A stretch of DNA of 64,000 bases. Origin: Microglena sp. YARC (taxonomy: Eukaryota; Chlorophyta; Chlorophyceae; Chlamydomonadales; Chlamydomonadaceae). The position numbers were made by a program, and so were the translations under genes. The number at the start of each line of letters is the position of its first letter. Position 1 is the first letter of the stretch. The notes beneath the pieces are model-generated. The model searched no databases. It saw only the letters and a program-made list of their open reading frames with translations, and had not been told where the DNA came from. The stretch lies in the NCBI GenBank assembly GCA_022414725.1, contig CM039463.1, positions 81,699,808 to 81,763,807 of the forward strand, given 5' to 3'. Of this stretch, positions 24,132 through 34,001 are shown piece after piece.

Positions 24132-26282
24132 CTATTTCTTGTCCAAAGCATACCCATCAATCTGAGCCTGCAAGGAGGCCAGCTGCCGCGGAGTAAGCAC
24201 ACCTGGAAGGGCCAAGGCCATGGGCACCGGATTGGTAACCGGTGCACCAGGCTTGGTCTTACGCAGGTGCGGATGCTTCGTGAAACAGCGATCCTCCGAG
24301 TGGGTCGTCTTGCTGAGGCATGGGCCCCATGTGCAATCCAGACGTCGCTTGTTGGAACCAGAACCCTGAGAACCAGATCCCTGCCCACGCTGAAACGCAG
24401 CATTGGCAGGAACCTGGGGAGCGTCCCGGGACCAACCAGGATGCCTGGAGTCGGACCTGGGGAGAGCAATGTTCAAAATGTCGAGAGACCGATATGCCTC
24501 CAGACAAGACCAGTAATCTACAGTCTGTCTGTTAGCCAACATCATACCGTACTGGATCCGCAGCGATTCAAATCGGATCAAACGGATCCCATTCACAATG
24601 GTTTCCATGGCGTGGCGCTGAGTGACAGGATGTCCAGCACTGCGGAGGTCAGTGCACAGACTGCGAACCATGCGAAAGAAATCATCGACACGGTCAGAAG
24701 GGCCCATGTGCGCATTATGAAGTTCGATACGCATGAGAGGGACTCTAGAGGCAAGGGCATCAGACTGCGTCTTCCGGATATCCAAAAGGATATCCCGAGG
24801 GGTGGCAAAGTCCTGGTATACCTTGACCATGTCGTCCTCCATGTTCGCGAGCATCATAGTTAAACACATGAACTCCTGACGTTCGAGAGGCAGTGCACTG
24901 AACCCCAACAGTGCAGGATCAAACCGAGACTCACCATGAATGAGGGTATTAGACCCAGCTCCATTCGCAGAAGGGACAGGAGCCAAGGACCTACGAATGT
25001 CCATGAAATACTCCGCAGCAAGACCAGCGTCAAGAGCGCGCTGGTCGTCTATGTTCCTAATCACAGGAATGGACCTCGCAACACTCATAAGCAGCTCGAA
25101 ATCTGGGCTAACAGGACACAGAGGGACAGGCACTCGCACAAACTGATAACCAAGCTTCTCGTGATCACTACGCCTCGTACCACCAAAGGAAACACCATGA
25201 TCTGGGGGATACAGAATCCCAGAAGTGACTGGACCAAGAAAAGAACGACACCTGGTACCAAGCTCAGAGAAAGCCATCACTCGGCGATGCCTCAGCTTCA
25301 CACTAACATTTGCCATTGTAGCCTGCATATCCATCCGACCGTACAAAGAGCGGTTCAAGGACTCACCATCCCGTCGATCCTGGTTGATCAGGCGGTAGTC
25401 CCGCAAGTTCAAAGTCGGAGGAGATCCACCAGTGAGCAGATGCTCCCAAGATTCGCATGACCGCGTATATAGCATAGGAGGAGGGCCAGGGGCAGGAGGC
25501 AGCTCCACCGGCGGAGGCGGAGGGGGTTCCAGGGAGGCACCAGCAGCAGAGGTGCGTGCAGAGGAAACAGCAGCCTCGCGAGAGCGAGTGTGGTAGCCAG
25601 GGAGGCCACGCTCCATGGGGGCAGATGCAGAGGAAAAAGAAGCAAAGCCCTTCAAGAAAGTGGGCTTAGCCACCTCCGGGTAAGCCGGGGGAACAGGCTC
25701 AAAGGGAGGCGCCGACGATGGCTGAGGCTGATACACAGGCGAAAGCTCTCGATTAGGCATCTGCTGATCAGCAGGCTCATACACCGGCGAAACAGCGGAA
25801 GTCTCAAAGACACGAGTGGCAGCAGCAGATGGGGTCACGCCACCGAAGTCAGCACTCGTAGCACTCTTCAAGTCCTCCTCATCATCAGTAGTAGTAGAGT
25901 AGTCTTCATCATAATTGAAGGGGACGCAATGAGGCTGCGGGTCTGATGCACAACGGATGATCTGTGTCTGTACACAACACAGCTTCATCAGGACATCCTC
26001 AACATCAGAGGACAGGCGTCGAACATTGAGAGAAGGAACCGTAAAGTTGGAGGATTGATCGGGGGGGGTTACTTCCTTGATGGCGGAAGGACCCTCCTCT
26101 CCGGCAGCAGAGGCCGCTGGCGCGCAGTCGTCTAGCCAATCTAGAGGAACCTTCACCCCCGTTGGGAGGATTCGGTCGCATCCATTGCTCACAATGACAC
26201 TGCGGATCCCACGAGCCCATGAAACACCATTAAGTTTGGTAAGTTTCACAAAGCCGGCAGGAGGCCCTCGCGGAAGTTGCAT
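24132..26282 (-). CDS. Copia gag (716 aa) with variant zinc knuckle
   Basis: The first ATG after the 5' LTR is at 26282; a TTG six bases upstream is not a likely start. The N-terminus has a copia-gag-like LNGVSWARG segment, followed by about 280 residues rich in Ser, Pro and Ala. Then comes an UBN2-like capsid region (LPLERQEFMCLTMMLANME through RVDDFFRMVRSLCTDLRSAG). Near the end, C-x4-C-x5-H-x4-C (CTWGPCLSKTTHSEDRC) replaces the usual C-x2-C-x4-H-x4-C knuckle. At 716 aa it is longer than typical copia gag because of the insertion. It stops at TAG 24132-24134, in the same frame as pol, with a purine-rich GAGGTA downstream. Confidence 0.9.
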   Translation of the reverse strand: MQLPRGPPAGFVKLTKLNGVSWARGIRSVIVSNGCDRILPTGVKVPLDWLDDCAPAASAAGEEGPSAIKEVTPPDQSSNFTVPSLNVRRLSSDVEDVLMKLCCVQTQIIRCASDPQPHCVPFNYDEDYSTTTDDEEDLKSATSADFGGVTPSAAATRVFETSAVSPVYEPADQQMPNRELSPVYQPQPSSAPPFEPVPPAYPEVAKPTFLKGFASFSSASAPMERGLPGYHTRSREAAVSSARTSAAGASLEPPPPPPVELPPAPGPPPMLYTRSCESWEHLLTGGSPPTLNLRDYRLINQDRRDGESLNRSLYGRMDMQATMANVSVKLRHRRVMAFSELGTRCRSFLGPVTSGILYPPDHGVSFGGTRRSDHEKLGYQFVRVPVPLCPVSPDFELLMSVARSIPVIRNIDDQRALDAGLAAEYFMDIRRSLAPVPSANGAGSNTLIHGESRFDPALLGFSALPLERQEFMCLTMMLANMEDDMVKVYQDFATPRDILLDIRKTQSDALASRVPLMRIELHNAHMGPSDRVDDFFRMVRSLCTDLRSAGHPVTQRHAMETIVNGIRLIRFESLRIQYGMMLANRQTVDYWSCLEAYRSLDILNIALPRSDSRHPGWSRDAPQVPANAAFQRGQGSGSQGSGSNKRRLDCTWGPCLSKTTHSEDRCFTKHPHLRKTKPGAPVTNPVPMALALPGVLTPRQLASLQAQIDGYALDKK

Positions 26283-26319
26283 TATCAAAGCAGTGGTAGT
26301 GATGAGGAGCCCAGTAACC

Positions 26320-26643
26320 TATCAGCTTGAAATCACTCCGGTAGAGTGGACAGTAGATTAAAGCAGCGGAACAGACGCACCAATCTATACACGGAGACAA
26401 GGATAACGTTACAGACACAGGAGACCCATAAAGGGGCACCTGTGGTGAAAGGAGGCGGTAGACAGGAACCTAACAGGGTACAGATCAGACCGGAGACGTA
26501 GGTGACAGGAAGCTGCCACTGAGTCATCTCAAGATGACTCAGTCCCACGGGAAGCTGGCTCAGGAGAGCCGATAGTTCTAAGGGAGTACATAAGTAGTCA
26601 CCAAGTCATAAAACGCGTGAGAGCACCGCTATACATGCTGATA
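26320..26643 (-). repeat. Copia 5' LTR
   Basis: Same length and ends as the 3' LTR, with one mismatch. The palindrome recurs at 26519-26542. It should contain the element promoter; no TATA box is assigned with confidence. Confidence 0.95.
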
Positions 26644-26648
26644 CATGT
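26644..26648. other. Target-site duplication of the copia element (right), CATGT
   Basis: Partner of 19697-19701. Confidence 0.9.
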
Positions 26649-26718
26649 GTGTATGGACAATATGACATGGAAGTACGTGGTTTGGGCAGTGCTTGGATGT
26701 GGATGGAGTGCTACTTGC

Positions 26719-27092
26719 CTCTGGGGATATGATGTTGTCAGTCACAAGCTGCTGCATGCTCTGTTCCAAAGTCGCAATGAGTGCCCTGGTACTCTCTGCC
26801 TCCTTCTTCATGCTCTGCTCCACTCCATGTAGATCTGACTTCAAGGCTTCTATCTCTTGCCTTGTGGTTTGCTCCGAGGTTCTGATCACGGTTACCTCTG
26901 CTGACTGCTGCTGCATCCTTTGCTCCACTCCATGAATGGACGACCTGATGGGTTCAGTCTCTTGCTTGAGTAGTTGCTCCACCACGATGTGGATGGATGA
27001 CATGATGGCCTCCCTCTCATGCTGCTTTCCTTGCTCCTCTTCATGGGTAGACAACTTTATTGCCTCAGACTCTTGCTCCTGTAGTTGCTCCG
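26719..27092 (-). CDS. ANK-1 coiled-coil exon (374 bp)
   Basis: The acceptor CTGTCTGCACAG (phase 1) begins a 124-codon segment of amphipathic, Glu/Gln/Thr-rich helix with repeated HGVEQxM, TRALIATLEQSM and SSIHxVVEQ blocks. The likely end is AG|GCAAGT, a consensus GC donor in phase 0, conserved in the paralog at 51635-52095. That joins in phase to the linker exon at 19367. The segment probably forms a parallel coiled coil that oligomerises the ankyrin protein; this is inferred from composition. Exons 5' of it must exist but I could not recognise them. The reading frame runs on toward the copia junction, so exon extension cannot be excluded. Confidence 0.7.
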
Positions 27093-28215
27093 CTGTGCAG
27101 ACAGTGAGCAAAGCAGGAAAGGTAAACAATTTTGAATATATCTTGCAGTCAGGGTAGGAGAATGGACTTCCTGAAATCTGATGCAATACTGCACCTTTAA
27201 TTGTTTACACTTGCGGCGCACTTAGCTAGGGGGGCATTTTTTGAAACCGCAATTTCAAATAAATGTGGTATTGCCTCACCTTTTGTATACCCTTGCGGCG
27301 CATTTTGGGGGCCAAGACCCCACGGATATACCGGTCACACTGGGGTAGGAGGAGGATCAATTTAATCTAAGGGTTTGCATCAACTGAAGCTTTCGTCTCA
27401 AGCCACCTGATGACGCACATGAACTCAACAACTCGTAACTCACAGCTGAACAACTCGCAACTCGCACCTCCACAGCACTATCAATATTTGGGCCCATTAC
27501 CGACCCCATTACTAGTATATGCGAACTTCGACTTGATTATGTAGGGTCCTTATCCTTCCTATATATATCCAGTCGTTGATAAAATATGCAACTTCTCTCT
27601 GCCTTGCACATCCCTAATTCCCTATTGGACATCGGGTAATAAAGAGGAATACTCTCCTCGGTTTGGGAAATATCTCCAGTCTTCTTTACCGAAGTTGTTG
27701 TGATCAGGGTCCTTCAAAACCCTCTGAAAGTGTGCGTTTACATGCAGCCACATGTGTAACACATTACGTACTTCCATAGTGGATGCCTACATGTGTTTTT
27801 ACAGTCTAGCTGGTTAACTGCCTACTCCAGCCCTGTCAGAATGGTGAACTACAGGCACACGGATGCTATATCTGCATCTAGATCATGTATATGTAATTGC
27901 ACTTTCCCACCTTATTATGTGTGAATCCCCTCAGAATCCCCATTACAAAAAATACATCTTTATCTTTCGAGGTTGGACTCGAGTCGAGTGATATCATAAC
28001 ATCTATGGATGGTAATTTCCAGTCTCTTTGAATGCTGGCGAATCCTGCCAACACGTACGGTACTCTGCGTGTTTGCTTGCTTTGTTTGCTTTGCTGTTTT
28101 AGTGCTTGCTTTGCTACATCTGCTTGTTTGCCTGCTTGCTTGGCTTGCTTGATGTACAGTAACGGCCCCTGTTCGGATAAAGCGGGGTCCAAAACTGGTC
28201 TCCACTCTCCAGCAG
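27093..28215. other. Non-coding region upstream of the ANK-1 coiled-coil exon
   Basis: Contains the polypyrimidine tract and acceptor of the coiled-coil exon, two CTTGCGGCGCA motifs (about 27210 and 27291) and a TTTGCTTGC-rich low-complexity stretch at 28050-28150. No recognisable gene. Confidence 0.5.
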
Positions 28216-28343
28216 GGTTGTTCTAGGGCATTTGAAAATCTGCATTTTTAGACATAACTGTTCTTGACAGCTGCGTTTCATTTGCCAAAAGCTACGTTTC
28301 TTGGACCAAAATTGTTGACGCAGATGTTCAAAAACCCTTCAAC
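28216..28343. mobile_element. Small inverted-repeat (MITE-like) sequence
   Basis: AGGGCATTTGAAAATCTGC (28225-28243) pairs with GCAGATGTTCAAAAACCCT (28320-28338), with three mismatches in 19 bp. Outer GGTTG/CAACC pairing extends the arms. No clear target duplication. Confidence 0.35.
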
Positions 28344-28825
28344 CACCTTCCTGGAGACCATTTCTGTGCCCCGCAGGGGTACCGTCCGGGTACTGTACCT
28401 AGACGGACCACCTACCGCGCTGGAAGCCATGCCCTTGCGCTAGCGCTAGCCCCTCCACGTCACCGTCCAACTCGACCCCCCAATCCAGCCTCCCACCCCA
28501 TCATGATGTCGATCAACTAGCCACGCTGCCAACGAAGCGCTCCATTTCGGCATTTCCACGCCTATTTGGCGGACCACTTTCATTCTCTCCGACTCCGAGG
28601 AAACTACTCAGTCGTTCTTTCTCTCCCAAGCTCCTTGACACAGATATCCCATGCACCGAATCATGCACGTCCGAATAGCCCCCTCCCCTGCCTCCTGGTC
28701 CCGAGGGCCCACCCCCACCTCTACCCCCACCCGGCGCCATCACCACCACCTTCATCGGCCAGGTCCGTCTCCTCAGTCCCACCCATCTCTGGTCCCACAC
28801 ATCCACCTGTCGACCTGGGCTAGGT

Positions 28826-29037
28826 TCACACCCAAGGCGGTGGGGGCGTCGCCCGAAGGGAGGTTGAGAAGATGATCAGGAGGGGGGTCATGTCCCTTAC
28901 GACTGCTGTAGTACTCACCAGGGGAGCTGTGGGGGACGCATTTGCCGTTCATTCATTCATTTGCAGCCTCCACCACTGCGGGGGACTGGAGCTCCCCCGG
29001 GTTGATCATCTATCCTGAGAACGATAACGTCCCCAAG
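28826..29037 (+). other. GC-rich open segment, possible plus-strand exon remnant
   Basis: Plus-strand frames are open across a GC-rich island. One reads KMIRRGVMSLTTAVVLTRG near 28870-28930. Another reads STTAGDWSSPGLIIYPENDN between TTTGCAG (28962-28968) and AAG|GTGTGTG at 29037, which resembles a spliced exon. I recognise no family and the splice phases are not confirmed. The flanks (28360-28825) are GC-rich without clear genes. Confidence 0.25.
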
Positions 29038-29280
29038 GTGTGTGTGTTAGTAAGTATGTGCATGTGTGTGTGCATGTTACCTGCATGGTTGAGCTTGTGG
29101 GTATGGATGTTGCCCGTTTGCATATATATGTTGACTGTGTAGGTAAGAGTTAGTGCCGGTGTGTGTAATGATGTCTGTGTGTGTGGATGCAAGTAGAGTG
29201 TGTGTGTTTTGGATGTTGCCTCTGTGTGTATGAGTGATACGTGTGTGTTTGGCTTTTGATTGTGTGCGTACGATTTTGAA

Positions 29281-29330
29281 CACTACAACTTGAACTTTAT
29301 CACGTGGCTCCAGGCAGCCAACTGGCTGCT
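29281..29330 (-). mobile_element. LINE-type 3' tail fragment
   Basis: On the minus strand GACGGCAAGCAGCC, a short GGCTG inverted motif and AAAGTTCAAGTTG match the tails at 53098-53170 and 57420-57480. An 83-aa open frame runs into it (29283-29534) and may be relic coding sequence. Confidence 0.4.
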
Positions 29331-29530
29331 TGCCGTCTTCATCTTGAACTTGGGTGCCGCCTTATAATATACGTCCGCTCGCTGTACGGCAGGAATAGCA
29401 TTGTTACTTCTCCGAATGGGAGGATTGTCAGCCAAAATGGGTCTCCTCCAGTGTGTTTCAAAATGTACCCGTTTGCGTGACACACTCCGAAGATACACTA
29501 ACTCCAGATGACAGGGGTGCGTGCGTGTTA

Positions 29531-29700
29531 TCAAGCATACCGTATCTGGGATGTGCGTGTTTTCTCACACCTTTTGACGGCTTTTTCGTATGTTGACTTC
29601 GACGTGCGTGTTTTCCCTGGTTTTATCTCACAGTTTGACTAGGACCTGCGTGTCTTCCCTGGTTTTCTCACACCTTTTGACGGCTTTTTCGTACTGTTCG
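29531..29700 (+). repeat. Direct repeats around TCTCACACCTTTTGACGG
   Basis: CTCACACCTTTTGACGGC followed by TTTTTCGTA occurs twice, separated by related GTGCGTGTTTTCCCTGGTTTT copies. No gene. Confidence 0.75.
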
Positions 29701-29858
29701 CCCCTTCAGTATTGGCAAGATTAAGTATTGGCAAATGTCATTTCCCCCCTTAAAGTGGGTCTCAGATAGAAAAGCATGGCAAAACTAACTTGGCAGAGGG
29801 GTCTGTGGCTTCGACTGTCTCAAGCTCAGACCTGAAATCCAGTTGGCAAAGGGTCTTA

Positions 29859-30347
29859 TGTTATTGTTACATTTCCTTGTTACATGTTCATCAAGTAGTC
29901 TGCCCAAGCTTGATGTAAAACCATGTAACAATTCAAATCAGGAGCATTAAACTTGCTAGAGCTAAGTAGCCAGATCGGTACATGGCACCAGCCAGCCAAA
30001 TTGCCAAGTTCAAGGTCAAGTACATGTACACATAGTAGTCTGCCCAAGCTTGCTGGAAATAAAACCATGCATCCATTCAAATCAGGAAGATTTAACTTGC
30101 TAGGGCCTAGTGAGGCTTTCCGGAGTGACACAACTAAAGCGACACAGGGAATGGACTGGAGGATTACAATCAAGTCGATACGAGATGGCAGTCGGGCAGT
30201 AGAGCCCGACATATGAAAGGAGATGGCGGCAGTACATTAGGGAACTGGCGCCGCTGGGTGCAAGCCCTATTGGGCATAGGCACTACAGCTGGTGCAGCCA
30301 GGCACTCTAGGACACTCTAGCAAGACCGGGAGAACCGGTCAATAACA
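29859..30347 (-). mobile_element. LTR-like sequence (489 bp), solo or 3' LTR of a degraded element
   Basis: Bounded by an 8-bp inverted repeat, TGTTATTG...CAATAACA, giving canonical TG...CA ends. On the minus strand it is preceded by GGAATTGGGGGGGA, a typical polypurine tract, which implies the internal region lies to the right. It contains an internal duplication of the CAAGCTTG...ATTCAAATCAGGA block (about 29906-29945 and 30048-30087). No matching target duplication flanks it, and I found no second LTR. Confidence 0.6.
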
Positions 30348-31895
30348 TCCCCCCCAATTCCTGGTATACTTCATTCAAAAGAATTCCGGGAATGAGGAGG
30401 TATAAAGAAAAAGGGGAAGCTAGATTTAAAAGTAAAGAGCTGATAGCTTTGCAAACACAGAGGTGCGTGGTCAGGCTTTGCAAAGGTACCGAGAGGAATC
30501 TCTCTCAGATGTACATGGGCAAGTACAATCAGGAGAGAGATACTATGTAGGAAAGTCTAAGGCAACTGAACTGTTCAACTAAATTAAACTGGATTCCAGC
30601 TGTGTAGCTGCCAGGAAGGTGCGGTCTGAGGTCAAGGAAGAGCTCAGAGACTTGGCTAATAAGGAGAGGCTCATGGAATCAATGTCCTGGTCAACTCGGA
30701 GAATTCTTAAACTAAAGTAAGTCTATCAGAGGAAGAGGGACAGGTACAGTCAGACCTGAGGTCAGCTAACTTATTCCCCCCCTGATTAGGAAGTCGGAAT
30801 CTAAAAAGACTTGCAAATCAAAGGATGGCATCAGGATAACGAAGGGATGTCCAGCACAGGGAGCAGTTGAAATACATAAGGTCAGCAGACTGTTCCCCCC
30901 ATAATTTGGGAGCTCTTAATGGATCCTCAAATTAGGGATGACATTTATGAGAAATAAATTAAAGTAGAGATCCCCCGCTGGCTCATAATTATCAGTCAAG
31001 GTGGAAGGATAAGATGAGATACTTCCATTATCATCTTTAAGAAATGGGAAGGTAGACTGGACAGTGAAAATAACTGACCTACAGAAGGAGGTGTGATAAG
31101 ACGGGCAGAGGCGCCCATGTCCATAAGATGCGGGAGATGTCGGAGGGAAATAATCTTGGAGGTACAATGATTGTTTCATAGAGACACCTAGTCCTACTCT
31201 AAGGGTCCATGCTCACTGAATGCCATGGAGGGAGTTGCCGTGGAGACATATAATGTAAGGCACATGATGCTTGAGACTTTGTAAGGTCTGGAGGCTGATT
31301 CCCCCTCATGATTTGGGAGGTGAGCCGAGGAAAACATTATGAATCAAAGAAAGCACCATGTGGGCTAAAGGGCGGAAATATACTGTAGATACAGCAAAAT
31401 AGTACCATGGTCAAGGTGTATACAGACTATCAAACTGTGGCTGTACATGGGGAAGTACAAGTTAAATTCCTATAGTGTTGATTCCTATCAGGGTTCAAAT
31501 AATGCTATGAGTCATGGCCTCTAAGTGCCATGAGGAGAGTAATCATCCAGGGTCAGTAGCTTGGTGGCTCGCTGCAATGTCACTAGGAGCGGGTAAGAAG
31601 CTGCAAGGCAGGTGGACTGCTGGTCAACTTTAAACGTCACTAGAAAACTGCAGGCACACAATCTGGCTAGGGGTGCAGGGACTGTTACACCGAACTGTTG
31701 GAAGGACAGGAGGGTTCATATGACTATGTTAGGCCAGGATGGTTTCAATACTGATCATTGCAAGGACAATTATATTACACGCAGATAGAATCAGTAGACG
31801 AGGGTATCGCTCATTTGCTGAGGATCTGCATGCAAATGAAAGTCAATGTAATCATTGCATGTTGAGTGTACATACAAGTAGCGGTACTGCAATTT
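30348..31895. other. Possible internal remnant of a non-autonomous LTR element; no gene seen
   Basis: Shows repeated polypyrimidine motifs resembling the tract at 30348: TTCCCCCCCTGATTAGG near 30775, TTCCCCCCATAATTTGGG near 30893 and TTCCCCCTCATGATTTGGG near 31292. The longest ORF is 87 aa and unrecognised. Confidence 0.4.
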
Positions 31896-32215
31896 GTGCA
31901 GATCAGTGTGCAGATCAGGTCAGATCATTACTACATCAGTCACATCAGAACTCAGTGCACAAATGCATGTGCAGATATGGAGTCACTGATGCCCTTAGAT
32001 GCAATGGATAATGAAGAAAGCGATCAGTCATGAACACATTAGTGCAGATCTACGTATGCAGATCAGTATAAATCTGGTTCATAAATCAGAGTTGTACATC
32101 ACTCAGATAATGACATACAGATCAGTGCATCAACATCAATCAGATCAGTGCCTGTTGTCTACAGATCATCACATCAGATCAGATTAACATAATGCAGATC
32201 AGTCACTCAGATCAG
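31896..32215 (+). repeat. Cluster of AGATCAG motifs
   Basis: About a dozen GATC-centred motifs, mostly CAGATCAGT, occur irregularly in 320 bp. Spacing is not constant, so this is a degenerate repeat or a motif cluster. No gene is supported here. Confidence 0.6.
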
Positions 32216-32318
32216 TACATCTACATGAGTCAGTCCCCATTCGATATTCCTCCCCTTCCCTCTAAATGAACTCAGCAGTTACCCGATGCATATAGGGAGG
32301 CGCAGTGCCTTGTAGATC

Positions 32319-32978
32319 CTACTGCAGTAGGAAAGGTGGGGCAAGGACAGCATTCTGCGTAGGGCAGATGTGGTGAGGATGTGGGGGGGGGCTAGTGATA
32401 TGATCAGTGTGAGTTGGTGACAGTGGTGCAGCAGGTGAATATGCAGCGATGTGGGTGGCAGGATTCCAGGCTGGGGAGATAATGGTACCGTCATCTGGGG
32501 ATGATAAGCTTGATGTTGTGTATGTGGAGTCATCATGGTTTGATTTGGCGGTGGATGTGGTAGTGTGGTTGTCTGAGTTGGAGGTGGGTGTGCTGTCCTC
32601 ATCAGTGTTTGCAGACGGGGCCGGGGCCATATGTGGAACTCTGGCATATTTAGATGTGACGGTCAGAGCTACAAGTACTATGGCAGTTGCTATGGCAGTT
32701 GCTATGGCAGCAGGTGATATGGCAGTGTAGTTAGGCAGTTCCCCTCCATGCAAGTGGTCAACTCCATCCACTAACTGTGAGTGGAAAGAGGTGTTGGCGT
32801 GCTTAGTGGAGCAGTCTGAGATCTCTGGGGCAGGTGGGTCTGATGGTCTGGAGGTTGATGTGGATGTGTGGGTGCCTATGATCAAAGTGGCAGTGAGGTT
32901 AACACTGTCGTGCTTGGTAGGGGAGGATGGGGGCACCTTTGGTTCGGATGTGATGATGTCCATGTGAGGATGTTTCAT
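32319..32978 (-). CDS. Hypothetical Ser/Thr/Pro-rich ORF with one hydrophobic segment (219 aa)
   Basis: An unrecognised open frame starting MKHPHMDIITSEPKVPPSSP. The middle contains an alanine/isoleucine-rich hydrophobic stretch (about residues 84-107, SPAAIATAIATAIVLVALTV) that could span a membrane. The rest is low-complexity Ser/Thr/Pro/His. Codons for the hydrophobic part come from a GCTATGGCAGTT tandem repeat, so it may be fortuitous. Part of the sequence (32690-32765) recurs near 34205-34265. It is in the same strand sense as the LTR-like sequence at 29859 and could belong to that element. Low confidence that it is translated. Confidence 0.25.
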   Translation of the reverse strand: MKHPHMDIITSEPKVPPSSPTKHDSVNLTATLIIGTHTSTSTSRPSDPPAPEISDCSTKHANTSFHSQLVDGVDHLHGGELPNYTAISPAAIATAIATAIVLVALTVTSKYARVPHMAPAPSANTDEDSTPTSNSDNHTTTSTAKSNHDDSTYTTSSLSSPDDGTIISPAWNPATHIAAYSPAAPLSPTHTDHITSPPPHPHHICPTQNAVLAPPFLLQ

Positions 32979-33114
32979 CAGATCGCGAGGAGCTGCGCAA
33001 AGATCTCTAACACATGGCCTACCCTGCTATTTTCACGGCTTTACCCCTGCCCTGCCAGATGTGCTCTCAGATCTAAAATTGTTTATTATAAACACTACTC
33101 CTTCATGCTTGTAT

Positions 33115-33310
33115 GTTGACTCTGTACGTAAACTCCAACCTCCTCCAACCTCCGACCTCCGTATACCTACGCAGGATCTGGCCTCCAACCTCCTTCAACA
33201 TCCAACCTCCGTATACCTATGAAGGCTCTAGCCTCCAACCTCCAACTTCCTTCAACCTCCAACATAATTTAATCTCCAACCTCCAACCTGTTCAAACCTG
33301 TTCAGGCTCT
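33115..33310 (+). repeat. CTCCAACCT-rich minisatellite
   Basis: Tandem variants of CTCCAACCT and CCTCCGTATACCTA with about 60-bp higher-order repeats. No gene. Confidence 0.85.
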
Positions 33311-33444
33311 GGCCTCTGGCTTGCAAGGCACCGGCGCCACTTTGTATCTGTTATTCGTTCTTCCTAGTACCATCCGACTATTAGTATCGTCTGCAAATTA
33401 ACCTAGCAACCAAGCTGCATCAACCCTTAACTACATACTAGTGA

Positions 33445-33640
33445 CACCCATCCATGTTCACCCTCTCACCCTCCCTCAACCCACTCACCCACCTACCCTC
33501 TCATCCATCCAACTACCCTCTTACCCACCCACCCACCAACCCTCTCACCCACCCAGGTACCCTCTCACCCACCCTGGTACCCTCTCACCCACACACTTAC
33601 CCCCTCACCTACCCGCATGCACGCACCCTTATAGGTTGCA
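33445..33640 (+). repeat. CTCACCCACC-rich low-complexity tract
   Basis: Repeats of ACCCTCTCACCCACCC. The Pro/Thr/His ORFs across it are artefacts. From 33640 to 34001 I see no gene. Confidence 0.85.
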
Positions 33641-34001
33641 TTCTTGAAGCTCGAAAGGACGGAGGCAATGGAAGCAGAGTCATGAGCTCAAGAAGACCAA
33701 CAAGGAGGAGCCCTCTGCAGTTCAGGCACTCTGTTGGGCTAGGTTGAAGACGAGGAGGGCGCCCTCCTTGCTAGCAAGACATAATTTATGCATAGATGTG
33801 ATTATATTATAGCAACATGTCTGTGCCCACATGTTCATCGATATTGATCACCATTAATGGTGATCAAATCTTGTTTTGGCCTCCTTGTTTCATTTTTGAA
33901 GTTCTCTTAATTGGCTGGCTCCCTAACGGGTTTGTATCCACCAGTGTAAATTCCCAATCTTTCCCACGATTATAATTCATAACGTCTGTTTCATCGAGGC
34001 A

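Larger units (their letters stand above)
19702..26643 (-). mobile_element. Ty1/copia LTR retrotransposon, 6942 bp, nearly intact
   Basis: Two 324-bp LTRs, a 5-bp target duplication, and gag and pol in copia order (protease, integrase, reverse transcriptase, RNase H) on the minus strand. The LTRs differ at one position (C at 19971-19972 region versus T at the equivalent right-LTR site), so insertion was recent. LTR ends are TATCAGC...GCTGATA instead of TG...CA. The leader between the 5' LTR and the gag ATG is only 37 nt, and I could not assign a primer tRNA. Coding is one continuous frame with two TAG codons. It sits in an intron of ANK-1, in the same orientation as the host gene. Confidence 0.97.

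Noticed and set aside
30241..30260. Possible tRNA primer-binding site (AACTGGCGCCGCTGG) on the plus strand
   Set aside because: It lies inside the inferred LTR at 29859-30347 and the polypurine tract indicates the opposite orientation.
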